Shown here: positions 1 to 9,904 of the stretch, piece after piece
How the letters are laid out: each line of letters starts with the position of its first letter
Numbering within the stretch: the stretch's first letter is position 1
Assembly (NCBI GenBank): GCA_003427395.1
Contig: BFEA01000742.1
Span: 94,529 to 123,860, forward strand
Direction: 5' to 3'
DNA length: 29,332 nucleotides
Source of the DNA: Chara braunii
Taxonomy: Eukaryota > Streptophyta > Charophyceae > Charales > Characeae
Notes under the pieces: generated by a model
Database searches by the model: none
What the model was told of the DNA's origin: nothing
What the model saw: only the letters and a program-made list of their open reading frames with translations
Position numbers and translations under genes: made by a program

Positions 1-90
<90 letters not shown>
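1..90. repeat. (GA)n microsatellite
   Basis: A short TG start is followed by about 40 uninterrupted AG dinucleotides up to base 90. The repeat probably extends past the left edge of the window. No coding role is seen. Confidence 0.97.
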
Positions 91-92
<2 letters not shown>

Positions 93-1011
93 TCTTTTTT
101 TGGGGGGTGAAAATTTTCCAAATGACCCCATAAGTTGAGATATATGTCAAAATGTCCCTAAAAGATATGGGCATAGTGGAATGGTATTTTGTACTGACAT
201 GTTTGTGTTATGCCCTTGTCAGGTGGGTATGCAAATTCACTTGGCCTTTTGCAATTGCGCCTACGGAAGCTTGGCAACTGCCGAAGTTGGGGAGCGTTTG
301 GTAGGGGTACACCACAAAGATGGGGTCCAACTAATGGCTAGGGTGTTTCGCAAAATGTTTTTGTCATCGTCCTTCGCCGCTGCGTAACTGCGAGTGGTCC
401 ACTTATTTTTATAAAGGAGGAAATAACTCATTTCAAGAATTCGTTAGATAAGTAATCAGTCTCACTAACATTGTTACGTACATCACATAAAAAAGGGTCA
501 AGTGTCTTCCTAGATTCCAAGTATAATTTTAAAGGAAAATCATTGAGGCTAAGACATTTGTCCTTCACCATCTGTTGGACTGCCATGTGAAGTTCAGTCA
601 CAGTGAAGATGCGTCTACTTTTTTTTTACCTGTATTAACATTATTATTTTAAAATTTTATGACAAGTCTGAATGAGTCGATAGGTCAGACTCAAACATAT
701 CAATAGGTCTGCAAATAGTGATTATATCACTAATGCAGTAAAAGACATGCACACACATAATGACTATGTTTGAAGCCATTGGAGCAATGAGAACGAATGA
801 GTGAGAAAGTTCCCTAATTAGGGAATTTACCTTGATTGAAATTCAAGATATGAATGCAATTTTTATCATTTTATCGAATCATGTTAAACATCTAAATCCG
901 AGTCACTTCAACCAGTTTTGTATTTTCATGTTTCCACAATTTTCAGTTGTGTTAACACATTTTTCTGTCGGCTAGCCCAACTGCCTCAATTTTGTTTTAA
1001 AAAGACCACTA
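91..1011. other. AT-rich intergenic sequence, no gene seen
   Basis: About 0.9 kb of mostly AT-rich sequence with only short open frames (the longest starts at 181, 68 codons, with no recognisable motif). I see no repeat structure, RNA gene or protein similarity here. Confidence 0.5.
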
Positions 1012-1155
1012 CATGCCAACAATTGGTTGCGAGTCCCTTTCGCAGCTCGCCCGACGCCAATGTATTTTGTCCACGACACACGGACCTCCCAAATTTTAGG
1101 AGAGGCTCTGTCATATTCTCAACTTGGTTGGGGCCATGTATCGGTGCTTTGAGTT
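1012..1155 (+). repeat. Dispersed repeat, copy 1 (inverted partner at 4813-4955)
   Basis: This stretch matches the reverse complement of 4813-4955 at roughly 70 percent by eye. The match includes one run of 24 identical bases at about 1117-1140 and a second conserved block around CCAATGTATTTT. The two copies lie about 3.7 kb apart in opposite orientation. Both have open frames in the conserved part, but there are frame-breaking indels, so I treat it as an old dispersed repeat rather than a gene. Confidence 0.6.
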
Positions 1156-1214
1156 GGGGTTCTTCCCATAATTAATTAGTTGCCTTCATTTGAGAGAAAA
1201 CTTTCATAGTCTCA

Positions 1215-2130
1215 AAAAAATCTTTAGCCCTCATCCACTATGGTATTTGGTTAGTTATCCATTTAGGGATGTTTTTGTTCTTCAAGATGATGACATTCAC
1301 TCGAACTGGTGGCTTATGATATTTTAAGATTTCTTGTAATAAGATTTATATCATCAAGGGGTAGTGATAAGTCATGCAGACGATCGATAGGTAAGACCAG
1401 GTACACCTGTCCCACGCGACACCTCTAGCTAATATAAGGTCTAATATGCTTCAAGGGACTGGTGCGTTGGGGGCAGGGTGTGGACCATACCATGTAACCC
1501 CCCAAAAATTCAGATTGAGAATCTGATATACATAAGATAAACTATGATAATTCATAAGGATTCTTAGCAGAATTGAGTTGACTCTTACTGTGTTCCGTGT
1601 AAGCGAGTCTAAACATAGATTAAGGATTGTGTTCCAATATGAAAAAAACGAGCAGTTTCTCTGTATTAGGGACAAAGGTTGAGAGACTAAAAAGAAAAAC
1701 AAAATCTCTCTCAATAATTGACCGGAGCATATATACACATAACCGCTCAATTCTCATTTCTTAGAGCAAACTTCACATAGGGAAATCTAACGTTGGTATC
1801 GACGAAGGAGTCAAATATATCAATTTGCAGATTCTTATAAAAGAGGATGACCACCTCCTCGCCTTCCCAACAAAAATGATGACTCTTTACTTTTTCTTTA
1901 TTAAGCTTTGTTTTCTTCAATCAAATGATTTTAATGTGATCGGAGTCAATCTAGGCCTTCAGACTCAAACGTTTATACTTCCCCGAGTCATTATCTAGTC
2001 CACACACGCTTTAAAACGCTACCCTAATATAGCAAGGACATCAAGTGAGTCTCTGCCGCTGATAGGTTGGATGCAGCTCACCCCTCTTTCAAAGAGGTAG
2101 ATCTTTTTTTTTTTAGACTTGACAATTTCG
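1215..2130. repeat. Tandem duplication unit R1 (about 0.9 kb)
   Basis: R1 starts near CTCATCCACTATGG (about 1230) and aligns along its length with R2 at 2145-3580. Shared blocks include CTTCAAGATGATGACATTCA (1278 and 2478), GAGACCAGGTACAC-like sequence (1395 and 2884) and a matching end near 2119/3559. Identity looks like 75-80 percent, so the duplication is old. R1 lacks both MITEs found in R2 and so shows the empty sites. On the minus strand each unit has a similar open frame ending PNAPVP or PYAPVP (1451-1750 and 2942-3208). A TTACA-TGGTATG junction there resembles an LTR end followed by a poor primer site, so decayed LTRs are one possible origin. Confidence 0.65.
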
Positions 2131-2184
2131 ACTAAAAGTGGGATAGATCTTTAATCCTCATCCACTATGATATTTCACCAGTTA

Positions 2185-2447
2185 CTAGGCTACCAGTAGG
2201 GCCGCCGGGGTCACACTATTTTCCTAGGTGACTCGGCTGTGGACCAGAGATTGTCCCATAAAAAAAAAACCGAAAAAAACTACGTTATGCAGAAAAATAA
2301 TTTGAACAACGTTTGCTTTAGTGTCACATTTATATTCTTTAGCGGACTTAAAATAAAAAATAAATTAAAAAACATTTTTTACTTTTGTATTTTTATATCT
2401 TTTTGGCTCGGCGCGGCAAGTGGTTCTGAGCCACTCTGGTAGCCTAG
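2185..2447. mobile_element. MITE-A, hAT-like non-autonomous element (263 bp)
   Basis: The ends are perfect 12-bp terminal inverted repeats, CTAGGCTACCAG at 2185 and its complement ending at 2447. The flanks ACCAGTTA (2177-2184) and GCCAGTTA (2448-2455) form an 8-bp target duplication with one mismatch. The empty site is visible in R1. The AT-rich interior has no transposase but shares a segment beginning AAAAAAACTACGTTA with MITE-C. An 8-bp duplication with a CTAGG-type terminus is typical of the hAT superfamily; that assignment is inference. Confidence 0.85.
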
Positions 2448-2516
2448 GCCAGTTATCCGATCAGGGATTTATTTTTTCTTCAAGATGATGACATTCACTC
2501 GAAATGATGGTTTATG

Positions 2517-2818
2517 CTAGGTTGTTGGATTGGACGTCTGGGACCCCCCTGACCGTCCAGGATGTTCGACCGGACGTCTGGTCGGACATCGGACCGGACA
2601 GGGTGTGTCCGACCTAGCGCACCCTATCACCAAATGCTCATAAAAATCTGAAAATTTTTGTGGGGTGTCTCTAGGGCATGCGCAACATTGTGATTTTTTT
2701 TATTTTTATTTTTTAGTGTCAAAAAACCGTCGTCCGGAAATCCGGACGACGGGGGTACCTGACGTCTTGGGGAGACGTCCGGGGGAGACGTCCGGTCTCC
2801 GGACCATTGGTAACCTAG
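2517..2818. mobile_element. MITE-B, hAT-like non-autonomous element (302 bp)
   Basis: It is flanked by a perfect 8-bp duplication GGTTTATG (2509-2516 and 2819-2826) and begins and ends with CTAGGTT / AACCTAG. The inner right end reads CTAGGTTACCAATGG on the opposite strand, matching the termini of MITE-A and MITE-C. The left end shares GACGTCYGGGACCCCCCTGA with MITE-C. Both subterminal regions are packed with GGACGTC-type motifs. There is no coding capacity. Confidence 0.85.
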
Positions 2819-3580
2819 GGTTTATGACATTTTAGGATTTCTTGTGAAGGGGTAGTCATAAGTCAAGAAGAGGATCAATAGGTGAGACCAGGTACACTTG
2901 TCCCATGGGGCACCTCTGGCTAATATAAAGTGTAATGTGTTTCAGGGGACTGGTGCGTAGGGGGAAGGGCGTGGGTCATACCATGTAAACCCCCAAAAGT
3001 ATATATTGAGAGTGTGATATACATCTGATAGGCTATGAGAATTCATAAAGGTCCTCAGCAGAACCGAGTTTACTCTTATTATCTTCCGTGCAAGCGAGTC
3101 CAAACCCAAATTAAGGATCATAAAAAATAAGCAGTTTCTCCATATTAGGCACAAAGGTTGAAAGACTGTAAAATTTCTCCGAATAATCGATCGGAGCATA
3201 TTACACATAACCGCTTAATTCTCATTTCTTATAACAAACTTCACCTAGGGCAATATGCCCTTGGTATCGACGAAGTAGACAAACATATCAATTTGCAGAC
3301 TCTTTTAAAAGAGGATGACCACGTCCTCACCTTCCAACGAAAATGCTGGTTATTGACGCTATCTTGACTAAGTTTTTTAATCAAGTGATTTTGATATGAT
3401 TAGAGTGAATCCAGCCAGACCTTCAAACTCAAATGTTTATACTTCCCTGATTCATCCTCTAATCCACACACGTTTCAAAACGCTACCGTAATCTTGTTTA
3501 GCAGGGATACCAAGTGAGGATATATTTTTTTTCCTTAAGATTTGTGGTGTTCCCGTTGACAATTTGGACTAAACTTATTA

Positions 3581-3839
3581 TTCTTACGATTTGTAGTGTC
3601 CTCGTTGACAATTCTAACTCATTTAATACTCTTTAACAGAATATCATTAAACAATTTATTTTGTAGATCTGCATGAAGGATCCAATATGCCATAATTTGT
3701 GTCGTGCTACCGAGTACTAGACAAATCATAAAAAGAACTAGGAAGTCATGAAGTAGAAACCAACGAGCCTGCGAGGCGCTCCACCTTTCGAAGGAATCAC
3801 CAATAGATTATGCCCATACAAGCGAAGTGAAAGACTATT
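3581..3839. other. Intergenic sequence, nothing recognised
   Basis: AT-rich sequence between R2 and the decayed minus-strand tract. Nothing identifiable beyond the R2 end echo. Confidence 0.4.
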
Positions 3840-4758
3840 GTGTTGCCATCTGATGTTGTAAATAAATACCTACTTATTTGAGGAGAAGGTAGAATGACCA
3901 CCTGTGCCATACGATTATGAATTAATTTCTTGGCTAACTTCATTTCCTCCTCCTCTGAAGGAGAGGAGGCTTCCGGGATAACAAGAGGCTCGAGAGAGGC
4001 GTCTATATTTTGTTTAGTAAGAGTCGTCGTTTCATCAACAGAAGGTGATAAAATGATCGTGATAAAAAACTCTTCAAGTGTTCCCTGACCTTTTCTTATC
4101 CTGTCACAATTTGCATTGGTGCCGCAAACGATAAATTTGTGTTTAGGAAACGAACAGTATGTGACCTTTTGTATGGAGTGGCTTTCTCATAATCATCAAC
4201 ACCAGTGAAGAGGGTTGTAAGCTCCTTAGACAAGGAGACCATGCCCCTCCAATTGTTCTATTTGACCCTTTTTAGCGTTGATTTGCCTATCAACAAGAAA
4301 TATGGATCTTGATGTAGGTGGCTAAGCTTAGCATGCCCGAGGGTGGAAAACTCTTCAACCCGTGCAATGTGCTTAGCACCCTCCTTCAACACCTTGTGTA
4401 AGTCAGAGAGAGGACCACTCGCTTCAAAAGCAAGAGATTATGTGTTTTCACCGGACTCATGGTCCGATGAAGCACCATATGAATTGTTATTATATAAGGG
4501 AATATCATAAACTCATGGAGAGGGCTCGTCCCCAACAAGGGGAGGAACCCCGCCCCTCTTAGGCACTTTCAACACTTTTTCCATTGCATAACCATCCTCG
4601 TATATACAAACTATTTGTTTTTTAACCGCAATCCGCAGATACATTGTCTCATCATCGAAGAGGACAGTCACAATATGTTGTTAAGGCCATTCAACTTGAA
4701 TTTGAAGCACATCCATGTTAACAATCACTCTAGTAACGAAATTGCCCCCAGCTTCCAT
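3840..4758 (-). pseudogene. Unrecognised decayed coding tract (minus strand)
   Basis: Reading leftwards from an ATG at 4758-4756, one frame stays protein-like for about 220 codons if five stops are passed: TAA at 4681-4683, TGA at 4513-4515, TAA at 4438-4440, TAG at 4258-4260 and TAA at 4096-4098. Each is one C-to-T step from CAA, CAG or CGA. After about 4080 the protein-like reading moves to another frame. It includes an acidic run ending in four Glu, followed by MKLAKKLIHNRMAQVV, and closes near 3840. Composition is mixed and hydrophilic (for example VLKVPKRGGVPPLVGDEP). I do not recognise the family. A gag-like or host-derived relic is possible. Confidence 0.35.
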
Positions 4759-4812
4759 CTGGTTAGTAGTTAATCTCTGAGGTGAAATACATCAGCAATG
4801 CAAACACTTAAA

Positions 4813-4955
4813 CTACCGGTGCATGGCCCCAACCAAGTTGAGAATCCGATTGAGCCTCTTCAAAAATTTGGAGGCCCACACACCATTGATAAAATACATT
4901 GGCGGGTGGCCTCCGAAAGGGGTCCGAGGCCAGTGTATGGAATGTACTCGCTTTA
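4813..4955 (-). repeat. Dispersed repeat, copy 2 (inverted partner of 1012-1155)
   Basis: The reverse complement aligns with 1012-1155, the best block being at about 4823-4846. It lies just upstream, on the minus strand, of the start of the decayed coding tract, so it could be a promoter-proximal remnant. That is inference. Confidence 0.55.
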
Positions 4956-4959
4956 AAAT

Positions 4960-6240
4960 CCTGCGTATTTTCATCCATTCTGAGACAGGGATTTGGCTTG
5001 GGAGAGAGGTTGACCACTAGTAGGTGCCCCATGGCCCATCATGGACCGACTCTACTCACCTACTATAAATAAAAACAATACTCTCACAAAACCATACAAC
5101 CAGGGGCTTCAATCAACACAGGGCACGTAGTAAGCATCCAATTCCCTACCCCACGAGTTAAGTGAAAGTAAAGAGTTATACCCTCGATAGAAACTAGTCG
5201 ATGAATATGAACAGAGTGATTGTGATAGTTCTCCCGTCGTACCAGTTTGCAGTTGGAAATAATAACAGAGTATTAAAGTGGGGAACGTGAACTCCATCTG
5301 TCCCCTCGTATCTCACAGGGGAACACCACACCTTAACGAAGAGAAGAAGGCCAAACTCCTAAGAGTTTACAAACAAGACAATGTTTGACTCCTCATGCTA
5401 GGGTTGACTCCTCACGCTAGGGTCTCACCGTCTGACCACCAGCAGGTCTGGTAGCGGAGTCACGAAGCGCTACCGTGGTGCTTTCAAGTTTGTGCCAAAC
5501 CCCTGTGCAACAATCACGAACTTTTCTCCACACCCTGGGACCTCCAGCACTAAGCATCTCAAGTTCCTTCTCCATAGTACCTATAAAGTGTAGCAAATTT
5601 CCCATGTTATCCTAGAGGCATTCAACCGACAGTCACAAGCACCTTCATTTGGAGTTGGACCCTTTGCTGCCTTCTTGTTGCCGTAGACTTTTGGCCAGAG
5701 TCACCCATCAGCCAAAGGTTGGTGGAAGAAAGGGGGGAGGGAAACGAGGGACACTTATGTAATTTATGTATGTTCATGCATACACACGTACGAGAATGAC
5801 TGTATTACAGGCTTAATCTAACAACGATGAAAAACGTCACTGTGCGATACAAAGACCCCAGTGCATTCAAACATGATCTCACTGGTTGACCATAGCAGGG
5901 AACGCAGCCCTAAGGACACAAGTGTTTTTCCTCTTTCTTTTTCTCCATACTTATAAATAAAAAGCGGTCCTCACGTGACGATTCCCACATCCTCATGAAA
6001 AATCCTTGGCACATAGGAGGTCCTGTCAGGCAACCCGCTAGAGGGCAATTCAATATTGTGTTAGCCTGTTAGGGTTTAAATGCATTTTTTTTTCCTTTTT
6101 TTTTCGACACTTTATAAGAGCGGTGAGGAATTTCTTTTTTTCAACGTTTAGCACCGTATAGATACAGCAGGCCTAACCGTCAGATTCTTTCACTTTGGGC
6201 AGATTTTTTCTTTTTCCTCTTGCTGTTTTTGGTCGTTCAT
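4960..6240. other. Intergenic sequence with minor repeats, no gene seen
   Basis: About 1.3 kb without a convincing gene; the open frames at 5109-5297 and 5417-5605 (both minus) are short and featureless. A duplicated GACTCCTCAYGCTAGGGT lies at about 5389-5422. T-rich tracts occur at about 6087-6105. Confidence 0.45.
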
Positions 6241-6244
6241 ACAA

Positions 6245-6460
6245 CAGGGTTGCCTCAGTTTGTCATTTCCAGGGGCGATGTGTTTGAATACAAGTTCATG
6301 CGCGCGGGGCTGCCTCAATTTGTCGTTTTGGGGAGCAATGTTCAAATTCAAGTTCATGCAGCAGGACTGCCTCAGGTTGTCGTTTTCAGGGGCCACGTTC
6401 GAATACAAGTTTCAGGGGCAATGTTTGAATACAAGTACACAACAGTTAAATCTTGATCCG
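6245..6460. repeat. Degenerate minisatellite, 60-65 bp unit
   Basis: Three to four imperfect units carry GGCTGCCTCARTTTGTCG followed by a GAATACAAGTTCATGC-like block. The plus-strand frame at 6220-6456 shows the same period as repeated GLPQFV segments about 21 residues apart. The repetition is at DNA level, so the open frame is probably a by-product. The GAATACAAGT core is shared with the arrays at 7645, 18455 and 26250. Confidence 0.7.
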
Positions 6461-6469
6461 ATTTGATCT

Positions 6470-6887
6470 GTACTAAGTTACAATCCGATTTTGATCCGAT
6501 TCAATCGGGAGTACACTACAGTCCTATTTTCATCCGATTTGATTCGGAGTCTATATCCACAAGTTCGTCGAATAGAAGTAGCAGTACGATTTTGATCTAA
6601 TTTGATTCAGGGTCTATATCCACAAGTTTGTCGAATAGAAGTAGCAGTCCGATTTTGATTTGGATGCTATGTCCACAAGTTTGAATACAAGTACACAACA
6701 GTCCGATTTTGATCAGGATGCTATGTCTACAAGTTTGAATACATTATCAAGTACAGAACAGTCCGATTTTGATCCAGCACAACAACTCGATTATAATCCA
6801 GACATTATGTTCACAAGTTCGAATAGAAGTATACAACAGTCCGACTCTGATCCGGAAACGATGGCTACATGTTTAACAACAGTCTAA
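6470..6887. repeat. Degenerate minisatellite with CAGTCCGATTTTGATC core
   Basis: Cores start at about 6582, 6645, 6699, 6759 and 6837, giving spacings of 63, 54, 60 and 78 bp. Between cores is a CTATRTCCACAAGTTTG-AATACAAGT segment, tying this array to the neighbouring ones. The plus frame at 6660-6887 reads as repeats of SDFDxDAMSTSLNTS, but earlier units carry stops in that frame. Confidence 0.75.
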
Positions 6888-7644
6888 TTCTGATTGAGAT
6901 GCTATATCCACATCAACATAAAAATTCCCACAAGAAATGGAAGTTGAAAAAACATTCCATAAAAACAAAATCCTTCATATTTATAAATTATCATTCCAAT
7001 GTTCGTCCAATTCTAAAATTTTCAATTTTATTTAATAAGTTATCGTCTAAATATGAGTTTTCCATTCCAACTACATCTATTCGTTCAAGATGGAATGAAA
7101 GTCTGAACGAGTTGATGAAAAATTTTAATTAAATTTTGATTCTACAACAACAAATATTTTCTAATTTAGATTGGATAAACCTATTTATGACTGAAAATCG
7201 TTACTTAGAATGACAGTCCAATTAAAACATTTCATGAACTCATCCAAAATTTCATTCCATCTCTAGCATGTAGTTCAAATACGACGGGATACCCCATTCT
7301 TGGAAGGAAAGTTTTAAACTAAGATAAAAAATTTTAAAATTGGAATGACATTTTTTTAGATGGAATGAAAATTTAAAATTTAGAATGAAATTTTACTATA
7401 GAATGATTATTTAATTATGAGAAATTTTCCTGTTGATGTTTTAATGCAAGCACATAGCAACCCTGTTCATGTGCCCCTTCTTTTTGTCACTTTCTAACAC
7501 TCCCTAAAATATGGACCCCAGTTCATAATCCACATATGCGCATCCCTAAACTTCGGGAATACGGACACAGATGTGAAGTCTTGCTCTTGGATTCTTTTTC
7601 TCGGGTATCGGGGGAGACGTTTGAACGTACTCGAAGATCCACAC
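6888..7644. other. AT-rich region with GGAATGA-type short repeats, no gene
   Basis: Strongly AT-rich DNA in which TGGAATGAAA- and AAAATTTTAAA-like words recur (notably 7080-7110 and 7330-7400). The open frame at 6869-7132 is low-complexity Lys/Asn/Ser/Ile sequence typical of chance frames in AT-rich DNA. Confidence 0.5.
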
Positions 7645-8206
7645 ATTGAATACAAGTACATTGGAGGCCCACCACCGCCCAGGAAATACAAGTACATAAG
7701 AGACCCATGACCGCCCAGGAAGTACGAGTATATAGGAGGCCCACAACCGCCCAGGAAATACAAGTACAAAGGAGGCCCACACCCGCCAAGGAAATACAAG
7801 TACATAGGAGGCACATGACCGCCCAAGAAATATATAAATACATAAGAGGCTCACGGCCACCCAGAAAATATAAGCATATAGGAGGCCCACGGCCGCCCAG
7901 GAAATACAAGTACTTAGGAGGCCCATGACTGCCAAGGAAATACAAATATATAGGAGGCCCACGGTTGTTCGGGGAGGCCCCAGGTTCTCAAATACAAATA
8001 CATAGGAGGTGCACGGCTTCCCGGGGAAAATACAAGTACATAGGAGGGCCACGACTGCCCATGAAATACAAGTACATATGAGGGCCCTAGGCGTCAACGA
8101 AATACAAGTACATAGGAGGGCCACGACCACCCATGAAATACAAGTACATATGAGGGCCCCGGGCGTCCAGGAAATACAAGTACGTAGGGGGGCCATGACC
8201 ACCCGG
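7645..8206. repeat. 36-bp tandem minisatellite
   Basis: The TACAAG word recurs at 7651, 7687, 7723, 7759 and 7795, then 7869 and 7905 after slightly longer units, giving an exact 36-bp period for much of the array. A typical unit begins GAAATACAAGTACATAGGAG and continues GCCCACGACCGCCCAG. About 15 units are present, more degenerate towards the right. Because 36 is a multiple of three, long spurious frames arise on both strands (7546-8202 minus; the first part of 8009-8860 plus). The retrotransposon is inserted near the right end of the array. Confidence 0.93.
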
Positions 8207-8209
8207 GGG

Positions 8210-8214
8210 GGGGC
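8210..8214. repeat. Target site duplication, left copy (GGGGC)
   Basis: GGGGC directly precedes the TG of the 5' LTR and is repeated exactly after the CA of the 3' LTR at 18450-18454. Five base pairs is the usual duplication length for Ty3/gypsy integrases. Confidence 0.9.
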
Positions 8215-8565
8215 TGCAGCGGGCCTTCATCTGCCTTGGCCTACAGCCAGGACCTATTTGGCTATTTGCCCAGTTCGGCCTGTGGGACCAGGCCGTGGCC
8301 TAACCCCACAGGCCGTGTGCTGTTCTAGTCTTGCCCGGTACCACTGTTGGTATCAGGCCAGTCCAGTCCAGTCAGTCAGTCCGCTGGGGGTATACCCCAG
8401 CAGTTGTCTGTTTTTTGGCATTCTTCACTTTCGCAGATCTTGGAGTACGTGCGTGTGGAGTCTGCGTCGGAGCTGCGCTGTCCCTTCCAGCTCCATCTCA
8501 ATCTCCTCCTTCGTCTACCCTTCTTCTCCTTCCTGTCGGACCGCCATCCCGACGGGTCTGGCACA
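8215..8565 (+). repeat. 5' LTR (351 bp)
   Basis: It starts TGCAGCGG and ends GGCACA, equal in length to the 3' LTR. Two hairpins are present in both copies. One has arms GGCCTGTGGG (8277-8286) and CCCACAGGCC (8305-8314) with an inner AGGCC/GGCCT pair. The other is GCTGGGG-GTATA-CCCCAGC at 8383-8401. The LTR would carry the promoter and polyadenylation signals, but no unambiguous TATA box or AATAAA is seen. Confidence 0.96.
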
Positions 8566-8566
8566 C

Positions 8567-8578
8567 TGGTATCAGAGC
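8567..8578 (+). promoter_or_regulatory. Primer-binding site, initiator-Met tRNA type
   Basis: TGGTATCAGAGC begins one base after the LTR end. It is the classic plant retrotransposon PBS, complementary to the 3' end of initiator methionine tRNA, where minus-strand DNA synthesis starts. The match ends after 12 bases (GGGAAC follows). Confidence 0.93.
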
Positions 8579-8837
8579 GGGAACGGTCCCCGCTCCAACC
8601 CGCCCTTCCCCCCGCATGCAACAACGGGTGCGGGATTTTCAGGCGTTTTTCGGTGCGGCAGCAGAGAAAAAAGAGAAAAAAAAAAAAAAAGCACCAGCGG
8701 GAAGAGACTGCCACATGGCGAAAAAGGAGAGCGCCACCACGCACGCGCCAAGGCCAAGGCCGCGGCACGCGCGCACGCGTCCACGCTGCCCCACTGCCCC
8801 GCCCCGCTCCCGGATATATATTATCAAGATATCCGGG

Positions 8838-8925
8838 ATGCTGCCAGTGCCCGGGTTTGAACCTGGGCAGGCAACACTCATGCGCGTGCGTAGCCAGTGC
8901 TATAACACACTGGCCAAACTGTATG
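8838..8925 (-). other. tRNA-related / SINE-like segment with A and B box motifs
   Basis: On the minus strand GGTTCAAACCC (8853-8863) fits the Pol III B box, and TGGCCAGTGTG (8906-8916) is an acceptable A box 42 bp upstream. A 7-bp D-arm-like stem GCCAGTG/CACTGGC follows the A box. No full cloverleaf or anticodon arm can be drawn, so this is a tRNA pseudogene or SINE head rather than a functional tRNA. It ends beside the hairpin at 8809-8837. Confidence 0.4.
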
Positions 8926-9152
8926 CATGGGTGTATAGTGCGGAACGTTCGTGTTGAACAGTTCCACACCAGCAATTTACCCCCCCCCCCCCCCCCCCCC
9001 CCCCCCACGCGCAGCGAACAGCGGGCTGCGAAAATTTTTTCCCCCCCCCCCCCCCCGTGCACGCCGTGGCTGCCGGTGGCTGCAAACGTGGCAATCTGCA
9101 GTGCCACGTGGACACCTGTTGAAGACCCCCCTGGCTAGGGTGCTGCGTCATA

Positions 9153-9155
<3 letters not shown>

Positions 9156-9207
<52 letters not shown>
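9156..9207. repeat. (AT)n microsatellite between two related flanks
   Basis: About 26 AT dinucleotides. The flanks 9110-9150 and 9238-9282 are similar to each other; both contain CCCCCCTGGCTAGGG. The microsatellite therefore lies between the two halves of a duplication. Confidence 0.9.
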
Positions 9208-9210
<3 letters not shown>

Positions 9211-9904
9211 CTACTACTCACTGTTGCAGCAACAATGTGGCAACTGCCTAAGACTCCCCCCTGGCTAGGGGGCTGTGTGACTGTGGCACTAGGGTGGCTG
9301 ATCAAGATCTCAGCCAACCCTAGATCATCAGCATCTCTTCTGTCTTGCCGTGGCATCAGGCCATCAGCCTTTTTGAAGGCCAAGATCCTGTGGATCTTGG
9401 TAGAACCGTGCTCTTGGCCACCCAAGAGCCTGGTATCACCCTCCTACCATTAACCTACTACCCCCCAACCCCTTTCTCTCCTCCCTCATCATCTAATCAC
9501 CGTTTCTCCCCCCTACCATTACTCTCTACTCCTCCCTCCCTCTCCACCCATCTTCCACAACCTTTTTCTCTCCTCTCCTCCCCACTCACCATTTCTCACT
9601 AATCTCATTTACTCCTTTCCACCTTTTTCATATCCTTCTCTCCCATTCTACCACCCTCTTCTCCTCCTTCCCTCCCCCAACTACAATCCCATCATCTTCC
9701 CCATGCCCCACCTTACCTTTTTCTTTCTCTTCTCACTTCTTTCAATCTTTCTTCATCACTTTTCCATCCCCCCCCACACCCAACTCCGAATTTTTCTGTT
9801 TTTTCTTCTTTTCTCGTTCTCTTTGATGTAAAATTTTTCTTTTCCTCCAAAAATCTGAATCATCTTATTCCCTACCTCTTGCTAGGACTTGGTCTTTCAT
9901 TGTT

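Larger units (their letters stand above)
2145..3580. repeat. Tandem duplication unit R2, carrying two MITE insertions
   Basis: R2 directly follows R1 and is co-linear with it. It is longer because it holds the insertions at 2185-2447 and 2517-2818. Removing these and one copy of each 8-bp flank restores the alignment with R1: the sites correspond to about 1245-1255 and 1310-1320. The final part (3540-3620) contains a short echo of the unit's end, around TTGACAATT. Confidence 0.65.

Noticed and set aside
1215-3580. R1 and R2 as the two LTRs of one element
   Set aside because: They are directly adjacent with no internal region, and the TGGTATG junction matches only six bases of a primer site. 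Decayed LTR origin is possible but not supported enough to call.
7546-8202. 218-codon minus-strand frame, repetitive Cys/Ser/Trp/Leu-rich
   Set aside because: It is produced by the 36-bp minisatellite, whose period is a multiple of three. It has no non-repetitive domain and runs into the array flanks.
7645-8206. CRISPR-like reading of the 36-bp repeats
   Set aside because: Units are directly adjacent with no unique spacers, the context is eukaryotic, and there are no cas genes. It is a tandem minisatellite.
8331-9138. Overlapping 200-280 codon frames on both strands after the 5' LTR
   Set aside because: They run through LTR sequence, A-runs and C-runs in several frames at once, with low-complexity translation and no domain; they lie in the untranslated leader.
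9431-9438. Second primer-binding site (TGGTATCA)
   Set aside because: Only eight bases match, no LTR of its own precedes it, and pyrimidine-rich leader follows. A captured fragment is possible, not a functional PBS.
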